From positions 30,498 through 94,497 of the forward strand of contig JBQNBC010000007.1 of the NCBI GenBank assembly GCA_052170135.1: a DNA stretch of 64,000 nucleotides, given 5' to 3'. The stretch's first letter is position 1. Each line of letters opens with the position of its first letter. The translations under genes were made by a program, and so were the position numbers. The notes under the pieces were generated by a model. That model saw nothing but the letters and a program-made list of their open reading frames with translations. It was not told the DNA's origin and ran no database searches. Of this stretch, positions 7,958 to 17,263 are shown in pieces. The stretch comes from Wolinella sp052170135 (lineage in GTDB: Bacteria > Campylobacterota > Campylobacteria > Campylobacterales > Helicobacteraceae).

Positions 7958-9175
7958 TTACTCACTTAGTCTCTCTAAAATCCCACTTGCAGCGACAAAA
8001 GCCGATGAAAACGCCCATTGCAAATTGTATCCGCCAAGCATACCAGTAACATCTAAAACCTCTCCCGCAGCAAAGAATCGTGTAGCTTTGCGACTCTCAA
8101 GCGTGTCAAAGTCAAAATCACATGTTGAGATTCCCCCTTTTGTCACCTCGGCTTTTGTGTAGCCAAGATTTCCAGCTGGGGCAAAGATGTAGCCACTTAG
8201 TGCAATTCTTAGTGCCTCTTTTTGCTCTACGCTTAGAGCGCTAAACTTTTGATCATTAATCCCTAAATGTGCGAGCAATGCCTTACTAAAACGCTTTGGC
8301 AATGGTAGCTCTGAAGTGATAAAACCGCTACTCTTCCCCAAGAATCTAAGTGGCTCATCTAAAAACGAGAATGAAATAGTGCCCTTTTCCCAAAATAGGG
8401 AAGAATCTAAAATAAGTGGTCCGCTAATACCACGATGCGTAAAAAGCATATCGCCACAAAGTTCGCGCGAGCCAATTTTTGCCTTTGCACGTAGTGATAT
8501 TCCGCTTAACTCCTTCATCCACGATTCATTACTTTGCAACGTAAAACCAACAAGCGCGGCTTTAGGAGTCATAATTTTGTGCCCAAAACTCTCGGCTATC
8601 CTAAATCCAATATCACTAGCCAAAAGAGCTGGAAAACTAAGCGCACCAGTCGCAAGGAGAATTACACGCGCCTCTATTTCACCTTTTGATGTTGTAATTT
8701 TGTAGCCATTTTTAGCTATCTCTACTTTTCTTAAGCACTCACCAAGGCGAAAACGACACGCTTTTATACCGCTATTAAGAATCAAAAGCAGGTCATTGCT
8801 TTTGTGTTTGCAAAAATATTGCTGATTCTTAATTTTTTCAAATGCTAAATTTTTAGCACGCAAGAATCGCAAAAGATCATCTTTGCCAAAGCGCGCAAAG
8901 ACACCATCTATAAGCTTGCTATCGCCTATAAAATGGGTGCTATCCATAATTTCATTTGTAAAATTACATCGCCCTCCACCGCTTATTTGGAGTTTTTTAC
9001 CAGTTGTTGTGTTTGCATCAATTAGGCAAAAGTTTGGAGTTTTATGCCCGCTTAGAGCATTTTTTGCAACCCTTTTACCAAAAAGCATGGAATCGACACC
9101 ATTTTCTAGAATATAAGCAGCAAAAAGTCCGCCCGCACCAGCGCCAAGAATCGCAACATCAAATTGATTACTCAC
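7958..9175 (-). CDS. HI0933/BaiN-family FAD-dependent oxidoreductase
   Basis: The 405-residue flavoprotein has an N-terminal dinucleotide-binding motif (VAILGAGAGGLFAAYIL) and the family's signature GKKLQISGGGRCNFTNE. Further conserved stretches are ILLATGALSFPALLASDIG, TKAEVTKGGIS and FFAAGEVLDVTGMLGGYNLQ near the C-terminus. The family (also called YhiN or AraC-like flavoprotein) binds FAD; its physiological substrate is poorly known. The start is a GTG that overlaps the stop of the AsmA-like gene (GTGA), so it is translationally coupled to it. The length is typical. Confidence 0.85.
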   Translation of the reverse strand: MSNQFDVAILGAGAGGLFAAYILENGVDSMLFGKRVAKNALSGHKTPNFCLIDANTTTGKKLQISGGGRCNFTNEIMDSTHFIGDSKLIDGVFARFGKDDLLRFLRAKNLAFEKIKNQQYFCKHKSNDLLLILNSGIKACRFRLGECLRKVEIAKNGYKITTSKGEIEARVILLATGALSFPALLASDIGFRIAESFGHKIMTPKAALVGFTLQSNESWMKELSGISLRAKAKIGSRELCGDMLFTHRGISGPLILDSSLFWEKGTISFSFLDEPLRFLGKSSGFITSELPLPKRFSKALLAHLGINDQKFSALSVEQKEALRIALSGYIFAPAGNLGYTKAEVTKGGISTCDFDFDTLESRKATRFFAAGEVLDVTGMLGGYNLQWAFSSAFVAASGILERLSE

Positions 9176-11748
9176 TCGTCAAGTAGCCTTAGTGGTGTTT
9201 TTATCAACCGTTCAAGTATATTTAATGGCGCTTTGATTGTCTCGCTTGCGAGATTTGTTTCAGCGATTGGATTATCTATCGTGCCATGGACTACGACCTC
9301 AGTCGCTAGCGAGCCATCATCACCCATTATGATATAACCAAGTAACGGGATGTTACTAACTATTGTCCCAAGTGATTTTAGTGTTTTTATACGTGCTTTA
9401 AATTCGATATTATCAGTGTCTAGCTCAACAACGCCAGAGCCATTCATATCAATAGAGCTACCGTGAAAGTCAAACTTCTCAATCACAGCATACTGCTCAT
9501 TTATACCTAGATCTAGAACACCTTTTTCTACCTCATATCCTTCGCTACTAAAGCCTGGGGCTTTAAAAACAAGCAAAGAAGGAATCGTATCAACAAGCGC
9601 AACTATATTTTGTAGTGTATTTAGATTCTTTAGCGTAGTGTCATAAAAGATACTTCTGCCCTTAAGCACGCCATGTGAATATTCTGCATTTAGATTAAAT
9701 CGCCCTCCGCGCGCAACATCTTTATTAAAGAATCGATTTATAAACTCATCGCTTAGACTTTGTGCGTCTATTTTCAAGCGAGATCCGAGCATCGTAGCAT
9801 TTAGCTTACCATTTTTATGCGTTAGTTCTAGGGTTAGGTTTTGCTGATTTTTAATATCTATCTTCGTACTATTGGCGGATATTCTTTTGCCTTTATAGAT
9901 GAGATCGGAATCTTTACCAAAAATCATCACATCTAGCGCAGAATCTGAGCTTGTTGAGTTTAGTTCACTTGGAACTACGACATCATAGCCATCTATGAAA
10001 ACTTCACGCCCTCCAGCGATGTTTATACGAAGCTTATTATCTGGTGTGTTAAGCACACTTCTTTGGCTTGAAATTTCGCCCAAAAGCTTGATAGACGCGA
10101 GCGAAGAACCATCTTTATTCAATAGTGGCAAAGGTGGATTTTTCAATTCAGCATCAAGCAAGAATCTAGAAAAATCATCGGTTCTCAACTCTAAATTGCC
10201 CTCTTTTAACCCTTGAGATTGCAATAGCTTTGAGTATGGATAAAGCAGCGATAAGTCACTCACGCTAATAGTGGTACTCTTCCCTATGTTAATGGCAGTG
10301 CCAAGCGTATTGAGGTGTAGCGGCGTTGTTTTTCCACTAAAGTTTGCGCTAAATGGGATCTCTAGATTCTTGATGGCTAGCACCTCACCATTTTCAATAG
10401 CAAGCCGTATCACATTTGCCTTACCCTCTATTAGCGACTTTTCTGTATCGATGCTAAAAGCCAACTCAGAATCAAACCAATCACCTATACTAGCACGCGA
10501 TTTTGGAAGGATTTCCACTATAGAATCGACTAACTTTACACTTACATCTTTGGCATGAAATTTTAAGCCATCAAGATCAAAATTGGCATTTTGCGCCTCG
10601 AAAAATCCGATATTTTTCACACCGCCACTACCTAAATTTATCTCTAGATTCAGCCTAGCTATAGTTGTGGAGCTCTTTTGAGATAGTGGTAGGGTTATGC
10701 CATATGCATGGAGAATCTTATGGATTCTCTCATCTAGGGCTGCTTCTGTTTTTAAAAATAGGTCAAGATACGAGTGCTCATCCCACAATCCTCGAATATC
10801 TACACGACTACCATCCAGCGCAAAACCCTCATACTCTGGCTCAAACAGCTCAAAATGTAATCCAGAAGAATCATAAATCACACTCACGCCACGCGTAGAC
10901 ACCACTGGTACCTCGGGATGGAAGCGAATCGTAGGCGCAGCGATATCAAGTCGTGCATTCAGATTCTCCTTGAGAGCTTGCATTATTGAGTGCTCATCAA
11001 GCCTGCTTTTAAAGCTAAAACTGGCTAGCTCCATGCCATCACCAACAACATTATCAAATAGCCAAGCACGCAACTCTGGCTCTTCGATCTTTACCATGGA
11101 ATCAAGAAATTTCAGTGACGAAAAAGATGTACTCTCGCCCTCAATAGAGATCTGCTCAAAGTCACTCTCGCCACGCACGCTAAGAATCAGGTCGCTAGCT
11201 AGCTCATTTTCTAGACTTATATTTCCATCAAAACTTACGCTATTTTTTAGCGCATCGTAGTTTGCACTACCTTTAAAGCGAAAATCATCATACGCTATCT
11301 CCTCTATATTAGCTGCAACACGTCCACGTACCTCATCTAATGTCATCACAGCGCGCAACGGTGGCAACTCTAGTATATAGTGCCCATCTTTATAAAGGAG
11401 CGATCCTCGATTCTCGCCCAAGACGATCTCTTTTAGATTTATCTCTTCAAAATATGCTAGGAGAAGTTTTGTGTCCTCTATAAGCCCTAAAGTCTTTGAC
11501 AAATCAGAAGAATCCCCGCCTCTATCTCGTGTTAGAAGCGGTGATAAGTCGATTAAATCAAGGCTTAAAATCAGCTTTTTATTTAGGCTCAGGTAAAATC
11601 CGCGAATTTCAATCGAGGCGATTTGCATTGATGCAATAGAGATTCCATTGTGCATCACTCGATAAAATCCAAATAGCAAGGTCGAGATGAGTAGGACTAG
11701 AATTATTGCTTTGTATACGTTTTTGGAGCTGTGTTTAGTTTTTTTCAT
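9172..11748 (-). CDS. Large AsmA/YhdP-like envelope protein (DUF3971-type)
   Basis: The 858-residue protein has a single N-terminal membrane anchor (about residues 12-30, AIILVLLISTLLFGFYRV) and then a very long beta-rich region of alternating short strands. The C-terminus reads GEYEV-like repeats ending VEKFDFHGSSIDMNGSG, then IVSNIPLLGYIIMGDDGSLAT and VVHGTIDNPIAET. That last part is typical of AsmA-like C-terminal domains in YhdP/TamB/AsmA proteins, thought to form hydrophobic grooves carrying phospholipid between membranes. Family assignment is from this pattern, not a search. Its 5' end overlaps the divergent mltG start by 62 bases. It leads the run that ends in fliN, fliO and the TonB-like gene. 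Confidence 0.7.
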   Translation of the reverse strand: MKKTKHSSKNVYKAIILVLLISTLLFGFYRVMHNGISIASMQIASIEIRGFYLSLNKKLILSLDLIDLSPLLTRDRGGDSSDLSKTLGLIEDTKLLLAYFEEINLKEIVLGENRGSLLYKDGHYILELPPLRAVMTLDEVRGRVAANIEEIAYDDFRFKGSANYDALKNSVSFDGNISLENELASDLILSVRGESDFEQISIEGESTSFSSLKFLDSMVKIEEPELRAWLFDNVVGDGMELASFSFKSRLDEHSIMQALKENLNARLDIAAPTIRFHPEVPVVSTRGVSVIYDSSGLHFELFEPEYEGFALDGSRVDIRGLWDEHSYLDLFLKTEAALDERIHKILHAYGITLPLSQKSSTTIARLNLEINLGSGGVKNIGFFEAQNANFDLDGLKFHAKDVSVKLVDSIVEILPKSRASIGDWFDSELAFSIDTEKSLIEGKANVIRLAIENGEVLAIKNLEIPFSANFSGKTTPLHLNTLGTAINIGKSTTISVSDLSLLYPYSKLLQSQGLKEGNLELRTDDFSRFLLDAELKNPPLPLLNKDGSSLASIKLLGEISSQRSVLNTPDNKLRINIAGGREVFIDGYDVVVPSELNSTSSDSALDVMIFGKDSDLIYKGKRISANSTKIDIKNQQNLTLELTHKNGKLNATMLGSRLKIDAQSLSDEFINRFFNKDVARGGRFNLNAEYSHGVLKGRSIFYDTTLKNLNTLQNIVALVDTIPSLLVFKAPGFSSEGYEVEKGVLDLGINEQYAVIEKFDFHGSSIDMNGSGVVELDTDNIEFKARIKTLKSLGTIVSNIPLLGYIIMGDDGSLATEVVVHGTIDNPIAETNLASETIKAPLNILERLIKTPLRLLDE

Positions 11749-12622
11749 GGCGTTGTTATATCACCTTGCGATGCCAATGGTATCAAGTAGTGTAATATTC
11801 CTCCCAAAGGGCGGCGTTGGTGAGATTATAACACACCTAAGAAAGAATCATTTTCAACTGACAAAAGTCGATTCTCTCGTGCTTAGAGTCATAGGCTATC
11901 CACAAAGTGGATGGATTGACATACATACCTCACTACTTTCACGTGGGGATTTTCTATATCGTCTAACTACCGCTAAGGCAGCTATGAAGGACGTTACGCT
12001 AGTCCCTGGCGAGACGTTATATTTCTTTTTATTAGAGGTTTCTAGGGAGTTTTCACTATCGCATAAGAAGCTGATGGATTCTTACCTTAAGTATTCTCCG
12101 TATCCAGAAGGTGTAATACTCGCTGATACTTACAAGATTCCACTTGGGATTACAGAAGAACACTTGATGTATTACTTAGTCAATCGCTCTCTTACAGAGC
12201 ATCAAAAGCTTTCTAAAAAGATTCTTGGAATCTACGACGAGACTCAGTGGTTTAAATACATAACGGTTGCATCCATTATTCAAAAAGAGGCTGCAAATAG
12301 CGATGAGATGCCACTTGTTTCAGCTGTGATTAGAAATCGCCTCAAAAAGCGCATGAAACTCCAGATGGATGGTACGTTAAATTACGGTGCACGCTCACAT
12401 ACAAAGGTAACACCTGAGATGATAAGGCAGGATTCTTCGCCATATAACACTTATAAATTTGAGGGAATTCCACCATATCCTGTTGGGAGCGTTAGTTTTG
12501 ATGCCATTAGGGCGGCTATTTTCCCTTCTGAAGTTGATTATCTCTACTTTGTGCGCGATAGAAAAAGCGACAAGCATATATTCAGCAGCAGCTATGAAAT
12601 GCATCTAAAAAATATTAAATAG
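11687..12622 (+). CDS. mltG: Endolytic murein transglycosylase MltG (YceG-like)
   Basis: The 311-residue protein has an N-terminal membrane anchor (residues 7-30), a LysM-like subdomain (about 35-110) and the YceG catalytic domain. The catalytic Glu is E201 in TVASIIQKEAANSDEMP, followed by the family block VIRNRLKKRMKLQMDGTLNYG, the TPEMIRQDSSPYNTYKFEG segment and PPYPVGSVSFDAIRAA. MltG cuts glycan strands and sets their length in the cell wall. I keep the ATG at 11687 (AAGG five bases upstream) because it supplies the positively charged residues before the anchor; the ATG at 11747 has no ribosome-binding site. Older annotations call such genes pabC/aminodeoxychorismate lyase. The 5' end overlaps the divergent AsmA-like gene. 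Confidence 0.88.
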   Translation: MSRTRIIALYTFLELCLVFFMALLYHLAMPMVSSSVIFLPKGGVGEIITHLRKNHFQLTKVDSLVLRVIGYPQSGWIDIHTSLLSRGDFLYRLTTAKAAMKDVTLVPGETLYFFLLEVSREFSLSHKKLMDSYLKYSPYPEGVILADTYKIPLGITEEHLMYYLVNRSLTEHQKLSKKILGIYDETQWFKYITVASIIQKEAANSDEMPLVSAVIRNRLKKRMKLQMDGTLNYGARSHTKVTPEMIRQDSSPYNTYKFEGIPPYPVGSVSFDAIRAAIFPSEVDYLYFVRDRKSDKHIFSSSYEMHLKNIK

Positions 12623-12698
12623 AAAATTTAAAAATAAAGTAGTCTATAAGGCTTTTTAAACCAAACTAACGGCAATTCAACGCTTTAAGGATTGGCTG

Positions 12699-13661
12699 AT
12701 GAAAAAGCTAAAACGAGTAGGGATTATCGGTGCTGGACATGTTGGCTCGATGGTTGCATTTATACTCGCTACAAAAGGAATTGCACAAGAGATTGTCATT
12801 AGGGATTTAAATATCGATTCTGCATTGGGAATTGCCCTTGACTTGCGCCACGCAGCCTCTGCGACAAAGACTCATGCAATGGTCAAAGCCGCAGTTTCGC
12901 CAGAAGATATGAGTGGCTGTGATGTGATTGTATTTTGTGCTGGATTCCCACGTCAGCCCGGGATGAGTCGTGATGATTTGCTACTTGCAAACGCTGAAAT
13001 CATTCGCACTGTTTTTAGTGAACTAAAACCATACATACAAGAATCCGTACTAATCATGGTTTCAAACCCACTTGATGCAATGGTTTATGTAGCAATAAAA
13101 GAGAGTGGCTTGCCAGCTCGAAGTGTACTTGGCATGGCTGGAATTTTAGATTCTGCGCGAATGGCATCATTTATTTTTGAAAAAATTGGATACGGAAGCG
13201 ACCAAATCACAGCTTCAGTCATGGGCGGACATGGCGATGACATGGTGCCTCTACCTAGATATAGCCATGTTGCTGGTGTGCCTATCGCAGAGATTTTAAG
13301 CGAAAGCGAGATTAATGAGATCATTAATCGTACACGTTATGCTGGTGCTGAGATAGTCGGCTATCTAAAAAAGGGCTCTGCATATTTTGCCCCAGCAAAG
13401 TCGACTGTAAAAATGGTCGAGGCGATTTTAAGCGATTCTCAACAGGTGCTTCCCTGCTCTGTATTACTTGAAGGCGAGTATGGATTCTCTGATGTGGTAG
13501 GTGGCGTTATGGTACGCCTTGGAAGCAGCGGAGCAAAAGAGGTAATTGAAATTGCCTTAAGCGAGCAAGAGCAAGAGCAATTTGCGCGCTCAATCGCCTC
13601 GGTGCGCTCGCTAATCGATTCTCTTTATAGACATGATTTTTTTACAATCCCAAAAGGGTAA
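12699..13661 (+). CDS. mdh: NAD-dependent malate dehydrogenase (LDH-like type)
   Basis: The 320-residue protein is of the LDH/MDH superfamily. The NAD-binding motif is GIIGAGHVGSMVA near residue 8. The substrate-loop sequence FPRQPGMSRDDLL has Arg at the position that selects malate over lactate (Gln in LDH), plus the second Arg. SNPLDAMVY carries the conserved Asn, and the catalytic His lies in MGGHGDDMVPL. It interconverts malate and oxaloacetate in the cytoplasm. It is followed 16 bases later by sucC, so mdh, sucC, sucD and probably oorDABC are one unit. To my knowledge H. pylori has no such mdh and uses the quinone-linked enzyme. Confidence 0.93.
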   Translation: MKKLKRVGIIGAGHVGSMVAFILATKGIAQEIVIRDLNIDSALGIALDLRHAASATKTHAMVKAAVSPEDMSGCDVIVFCAGFPRQPGMSRDDLLLANAEIIRTVFSELKPYIQESVLIMVSNPLDAMVYVAIKESGLPARSVLGMAGILDSARMASFIFEKIGYGSDQITASVMGGHGDDMVPLPRYSHVAGVPIAEILSESEINEIINRTRYAGAEIVGYLKKGSAYFAPAKSTVKMVEAILSDSQQVLPCSVLLEGEYGFSDVVGGVMVRLGSSGAKEVIEIALSEQEQEQFARSIASVRSLIDSLYRHDFFTIPKG

Positions 13662-13676
13662 GGAGGAGACTGTCAG

Positions 13677-14852
13677 ATGAATATTCACGAATATCAGGCA
13701 AAGTCGCTACTAGCGCAATATAGAGTTGAGATTCCACGTGGTGGAGTGGCAAAATATCCAAGTGAAGCGCGCGAAGTAGCAGAGAAGCTAGGTGGTACGC
13801 TCTGGGCTGTGAAAGCACAAATACACGCTGGTGGACGTGGCAAAGCCGGTGGCGTAAAAATAGCAAAGAATCTAGACGAGGTCTACTCTCATGCTCATGA
13901 CATGATAGGCAAGAATCTAATAACACACCAAACCGGTATAAACGGCAAAGAAGTACATCAAGTATATATCGAAGAGGGGTTAGGAATCGCCCACGAATAC
14001 TACCTAGGAATCGTCCTCGATAGAACACTAGAAATGCCCATAATCATGGCTAGTCGAGAGGGTGGCATGGATATAGAGGAGGTGGCGAAGGAGCGACCAA
14101 GGTCAATTATCAAAGTCGCTATTGATCCAATTATAGGATTTCGCGCATTTCACGCTAGAAAGCTAGCCTATGCACTAAAGCTTGAACGAGAACAGATACC
14201 AAGGTTTGTGGAGTTTTGCACGGCACTATTTCGACTGTATGTCGAGAAAGATGCGGAGATTATTGAAATCAATCCACTCATTTTTACAACATGTGGCAGA
14301 TTTGTCGCGCTTGATGCAAAAATAGCCTTTGATAATAACGCACTCTACCGCCATCAAGATGTGCTTTTGTTGCGCGATTTGAGTGAGGAGGAGCCTAGCG
14401 AAATAGAAGCTAGCGAGCATCATCTAAATTATGTAAAACTAAGCGGAAATGTTGGCTGTATGGTAAATGGCGCGGGACTTGCCATGGCAACTATGGATAT
14501 CATAAAGCATGAGGGTGGCGAGCCAGCAAACTTTTTAGATGTAGGCGGTAGTGCACGCGCAGAGACAGTAGCAAAGGGATTTGAAATTATCCTAAAAGAC
14601 AAAAACGTAAGGGCTATTTTTGTCAATATATTTGGCGGAATAGTCCGCTGCGATCGCGTGGCAAATGGAATCTTAGAGGCAGCAAAGATGACAAATATAG
14701 CCGTGCCAGTGATAGTGCGCCTTGATGGCACTAATGCTATCGAAGCAAGTGAGATTCTTCTTAATGCAGGAATCAAAAATATCCACTCAGCCAAAAGCTT
14801 AAGAGAAGGTGCAAAAATGGCGGTAGATCTTGCAAAAGGAGTGCACGTATGA
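13677..14852 (+). CDS. sucC: Succinyl-CoA synthetase beta subunit (ADP-forming type)
   Basis: The 391-residue protein starts with the family's MNIHEYQAKSLLAQYRVEIP. The ATP-grasp region contains WAVKAQIHAGGRGKAGGVK, EIIEINPLI with its metal-binding Glu/Asn, and FVALDAKIAFDNNAL. The C-terminal CoA-ligase half has KLSGNVGCMVNGAGLAMATMD, FLDVGGSA and NIFGGIVRCD. With SucD it makes ATP and succinate from succinyl-CoA, directly downstream of the OOR enzyme reaction. An AAGGAGG site precedes the ATG. The last four bases overlap sucD (ATGA). Confidence 0.96.
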   Translation: MNIHEYQAKSLLAQYRVEIPRGGVAKYPSEAREVAEKLGGTLWAVKAQIHAGGRGKAGGVKIAKNLDEVYSHAHDMIGKNLITHQTGINGKEVHQVYIEEGLGIAHEYYLGIVLDRTLEMPIIMASREGGMDIEEVAKERPRSIIKVAIDPIIGFRAFHARKLAYALKLEREQIPRFVEFCTALFRLYVEKDAEIIEINPLIFTTCGRFVALDAKIAFDNNALYRHQDVLLLRDLSEEEPSEIEASEHHLNYVKLSGNVGCMVNGAGLAMATMDIIKHEGGEPANFLDVGGSARAETVAKGFEIILKDKNVRAIFVNIFGGIVRCDRVANGILEAAKMTNIAVPVIVRLDGTNAIEASEILLNAGIKNIHSAKSLREGAKMAVDLAKGVHV

Positions 14853-15724
14853 GCATTTTAGTAAACAAATCTAGCAGAATTATCGTACAGGGCTTTACCG
14901 GCAAAGAGGGGACATTTCACTCCGAGCAGTGCCTCTCTTATGGGTCACAAATACTCGGAGGCGTAACACCTGGTAAAGGTGGCACAATGCATCTTGGTCT
15001 GCCTGTATTTGATACGGTGAGCGAAGCAGTGGAATCTACAAAGGCTGATGTTAGCATGGTATTCGTCCCGCCTGCCTTTGTCGCGGATGCGATCATGGAA
15101 GCAGCAGATGCTGGAATTCGCCTCTCAGTCGTCATCACCGAGGGCGCACCAGTGCGAGATATCATACTCGCTAAAAAATATGCAAAAAAATGTGGCATGG
15201 AGATAATAGGTCCAAACTGCCCAGGTGTAATAACAAGCGAAGAGTGCAAGATAGGAATCATGCCAGGCGCAATCTTTCGCAAGGGACGCATAGGACTAAT
15301 CAGCAAATCTGGTACGCTCACATATGAGGCAAGCAATCAAATAGTGCAAGCAGGATACGGAATCTCAACAGCAATAGGAATAGGTGGCGACCCAGTTATT
15401 GGGCTTGGTTATTGCGAGCTTCTAGAGAGATTTGAGAGCGATACAAAGACGGATATAATCGTTATGATAGGTGAAATAGGTGGCATGATGGAAGTCGAGG
15501 CGGCAGCGTTCATCAAAGCAAGAATCACAAAGCCAGTCATAGCATTCATCGCCGGACAGAGCGCACCAAAGGGCAAACGAATGGGACATGCCGGTGCAAT
15601 AGTGAGCGGTGGGCAAGGTAGCGCAAAAGAGAAGATGGATGCCCTAAGTGCCGCTGGTGTACACGTGGTAAAAAGTCCAGCTGATATCGGTGATGCAGTG
15701 GCTAAACTAGCCTTAATGCAATAA
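14849..15724 (+). CDS. sucD: Succinyl-CoA synthetase alpha subunit
   Basis: The 291-residue CoA-binding subunit has IIVQGFTGKEGTFHSEQ (the CoA-binding Rossmann start), GGVTPGKGG, MEIIGPNCPGVITSEECKIG, and the phosphorylated His in GKRMGHAGAIVSGGQG near residue 246. It is translationally coupled to sucC and has the normal family length. Its product succinate can feed respiration or leave the cell. About 100 bases separate it from oorD. Confidence 0.96.
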   Translation: MSILVNKSSRIIVQGFTGKEGTFHSEQCLSYGSQILGGVTPGKGGTMHLGLPVFDTVSEAVESTKADVSMVFVPPAFVADAIMEAADAGIRLSVVITEGAPVRDIILAKKYAKKCGMEIIGPNCPGVITSEECKIGIMPGAIFRKGRIGLISKSGTLTYEASNQIVQAGYGISTAIGIGGDPVIGLGYCELLERFESDTKTDIIVMIGEIGGMMEVEAAAFIKARITKPVIAFIAGQSAPKGKRMGHAGAIVSGGQGSAKEKMDALSAAGVHVVKSPADIGDAVAKLALMQ

Positions 15725-15824
15725 AGTAGCCATAGATACGCTTTTACTAGCTTCTTGGCTTGATGGTGATTATTGTGATTTTAGGCGTTAGAAAATGTAA
15801 TATTTCACAAAACAAGGAGTAGAC

Positions 15825-16145
15825 ATGGCAAAACTAAATGCCCCAGAAAATACGCCTGTATGGGTAAATGAGGCGCGCTGTAAGGCGTGTGACTTGTGTG
15901 TATCGCTCTGTCCAAGCGGTACACTAGCTATGAGGAGCGATCAAAATAGAGTGCTCGGGAAGATGGTCACGGTAGCATTTCCGGAATCCTGTATAGGCTG
16001 TGGAGACTGCGAGCTACATTGTCCTGATTTTGCGATCTATGTGGCTGAGAGATCTGAGTATAAGTTTGCAAAACTAAGTGAAGAATCAAGAGCTAGAGCA
16101 CAAAAAATCAAAGAAAACCATTATATGGCATTAGAGGAGGCGTGA
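15825..16145 (+). CDS. oorD: 2-oxoglutarate:acceptor oxidoreductase, delta (ferredoxin) subunit
   Basis: The 106-residue protein carries two 4Fe-4S motifs, CKACDLCVSLCPSG (residues 20-33) and CIGCGDCELHCPDFA (56-70), and a short helical C-terminus. It passes electrons from the catalytic subunits to ferredoxin or flavodoxin. The gene opens the oorDABC cluster, with an AAGGAG site upstream of the ATG at 15825, and overlaps the next gene by one base. Order and length match the four-subunit OOR enzyme of Helicobacter and Campylobacter. Confidence 0.95.
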   Translation: MAKLNAPENTPVWVNEARCKACDLCVSLCPSGTLAMRSDQNRVLGKMVTVAFPESCIGCGDCELHCPDFAIYVAERSEYKFAKLSEESRARAQKIKENHYMALEEA

Positions 16146-17263
16146 TGAGGGAGGTAATTTCAAGCGGAAATGAGCTTGTGGCACTCGCAGCAATTGATGC
16201 TGGATGTAGATTCTTTGGTGGCTATCCTATTACGCCATCAAGCGAGGTGGCACACGAGATGAGTGTCATGCTACCACGCACTGGTGGGACATTTATCCAA
16301 ATGGAAGACGAAATAGCTGGAATTTCAGTCGCGCTTGGCGCATCTATGAGCGGTGCAAAATCCATGACAGCGACATCTGGGCCTGGACTATCACTAAAAG
16401 CAGAGCAAATTGGTCTCTCTTTTATCGCTGAGATTCCTCTTGTGATAGTAGATGTAATGCGCGGAGGACCATCTACTGGGCTTCCTACACGCGTGGCACA
16501 AGGGGATATAAGCTTTGTAAAGAATCCTACGCACGGGGACTTTAAATCAATCGCACTCTGCCCAGGTAGCCTCGAAGAGGCATATACAGAGACCATTCGC
16601 GCATTTAATTTGGCTGAAGAGTTTATGACGCCTGTGTTTTTATTGCTTGATGAGACGCTTGGACACATGCACGGCAAGGCTATGCTGCCGGAGCTAAGCG
16701 AAATAGAGGTGAAGAATCGACGCATTTTTAGCGGTGAGCCAAAAGAGTACAAACCTTATGGCGTTCAAAGCGATGAGCCTGCGATTCTTAATCCATTCTT
16801 CAAAGGTTATCGCTATCACATTACTGGTCTACACCATGGCGTGGGCGGATTCCCGACTGAGGATGAGAAGCTATGCCAGGCGCTCATTGAACGACTTTTT
16901 AACAAGACTGAGGCACACAAAGAGAGAATCGATTCTTTTGAAGAATATCGCTTAGATGATGCTGAAATTCTCCTTGTTGCATATGGCTCTACATCCAGAA
17001 GCGCGAAAGAAGCGATTAACCGCTTAAGGGATGAGGGGATAAAAGTGGGGCTTTTCCGTCCAAAAACCATTTGGCCTTCACCAAAAAAAGAGCTCGAAAA
17101 TCTTGGTGCACGCTTTGAGAAGATTCTGGCTATTGAGCTAAACATGGGGCAATATAGACACGAAGTGGAACGATGCATGAAAAAAGAGGTTCGATTCCTC
17201 GGCAAGGCAAATGGGCGTGCGATTTCGCCTGCTGAAATAATTCAAAGCGTAAGGGGGCTGTAA
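16145..17263 (+). CDS. oorA: 2-oxoglutarate:acceptor oxidoreductase, alpha subunit
   Basis: I use the ATG at 16145 behind GAGGAGG (a GTG three bases earlier is possible), giving 372 residues. The protein has the pyruvate/2-oxoacid:ferredoxin oxidoreductase fold: SSGNELVALAAIDAGCRFFGGYPITPSSEVAHEM at the start, the MEDEIAGISVALGASMSGAK segment, TSGPGLSLKAEQIGLSF, and a C-terminal transketolase-type domain (EILLVAYGSTSRSAKEAI, VGLFRPKTIWP). It forms the catalytic core with OorB, oxidising 2-oxoglutarate with CoA to succinyl-CoA and CO2. This enzyme replaces the NAD-linked 2-oxoglutarate dehydrogenase in microaerophiles and is oxygen-sensitive. Confidence 0.95.
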   Translation: MREVISSGNELVALAAIDAGCRFFGGYPITPSSEVAHEMSVMLPRTGGTFIQMEDEIAGISVALGASMSGAKSMTATSGPGLSLKAEQIGLSFIAEIPLVIVDVMRGGPSTGLPTRVAQGDISFVKNPTHGDFKSIALCPGSLEEAYTETIRAFNLAEEFMTPVFLLLDETLGHMHGKAMLPELSEIEVKNRRIFSGEPKEYKPYGVQSDEPAILNPFFKGYRYHITGLHHGVGGFPTEDEKLCQALIERLFNKTEAHKERIDSFEEYRLDDAEILLVAYGSTSRSAKEAINRLRDEGIKVGLFRPKTIWPSPKKELENLGARFEKILAIELNMGQYRHEVERCMKKEVRFLGKANGRAISPAEIIQSVRGL

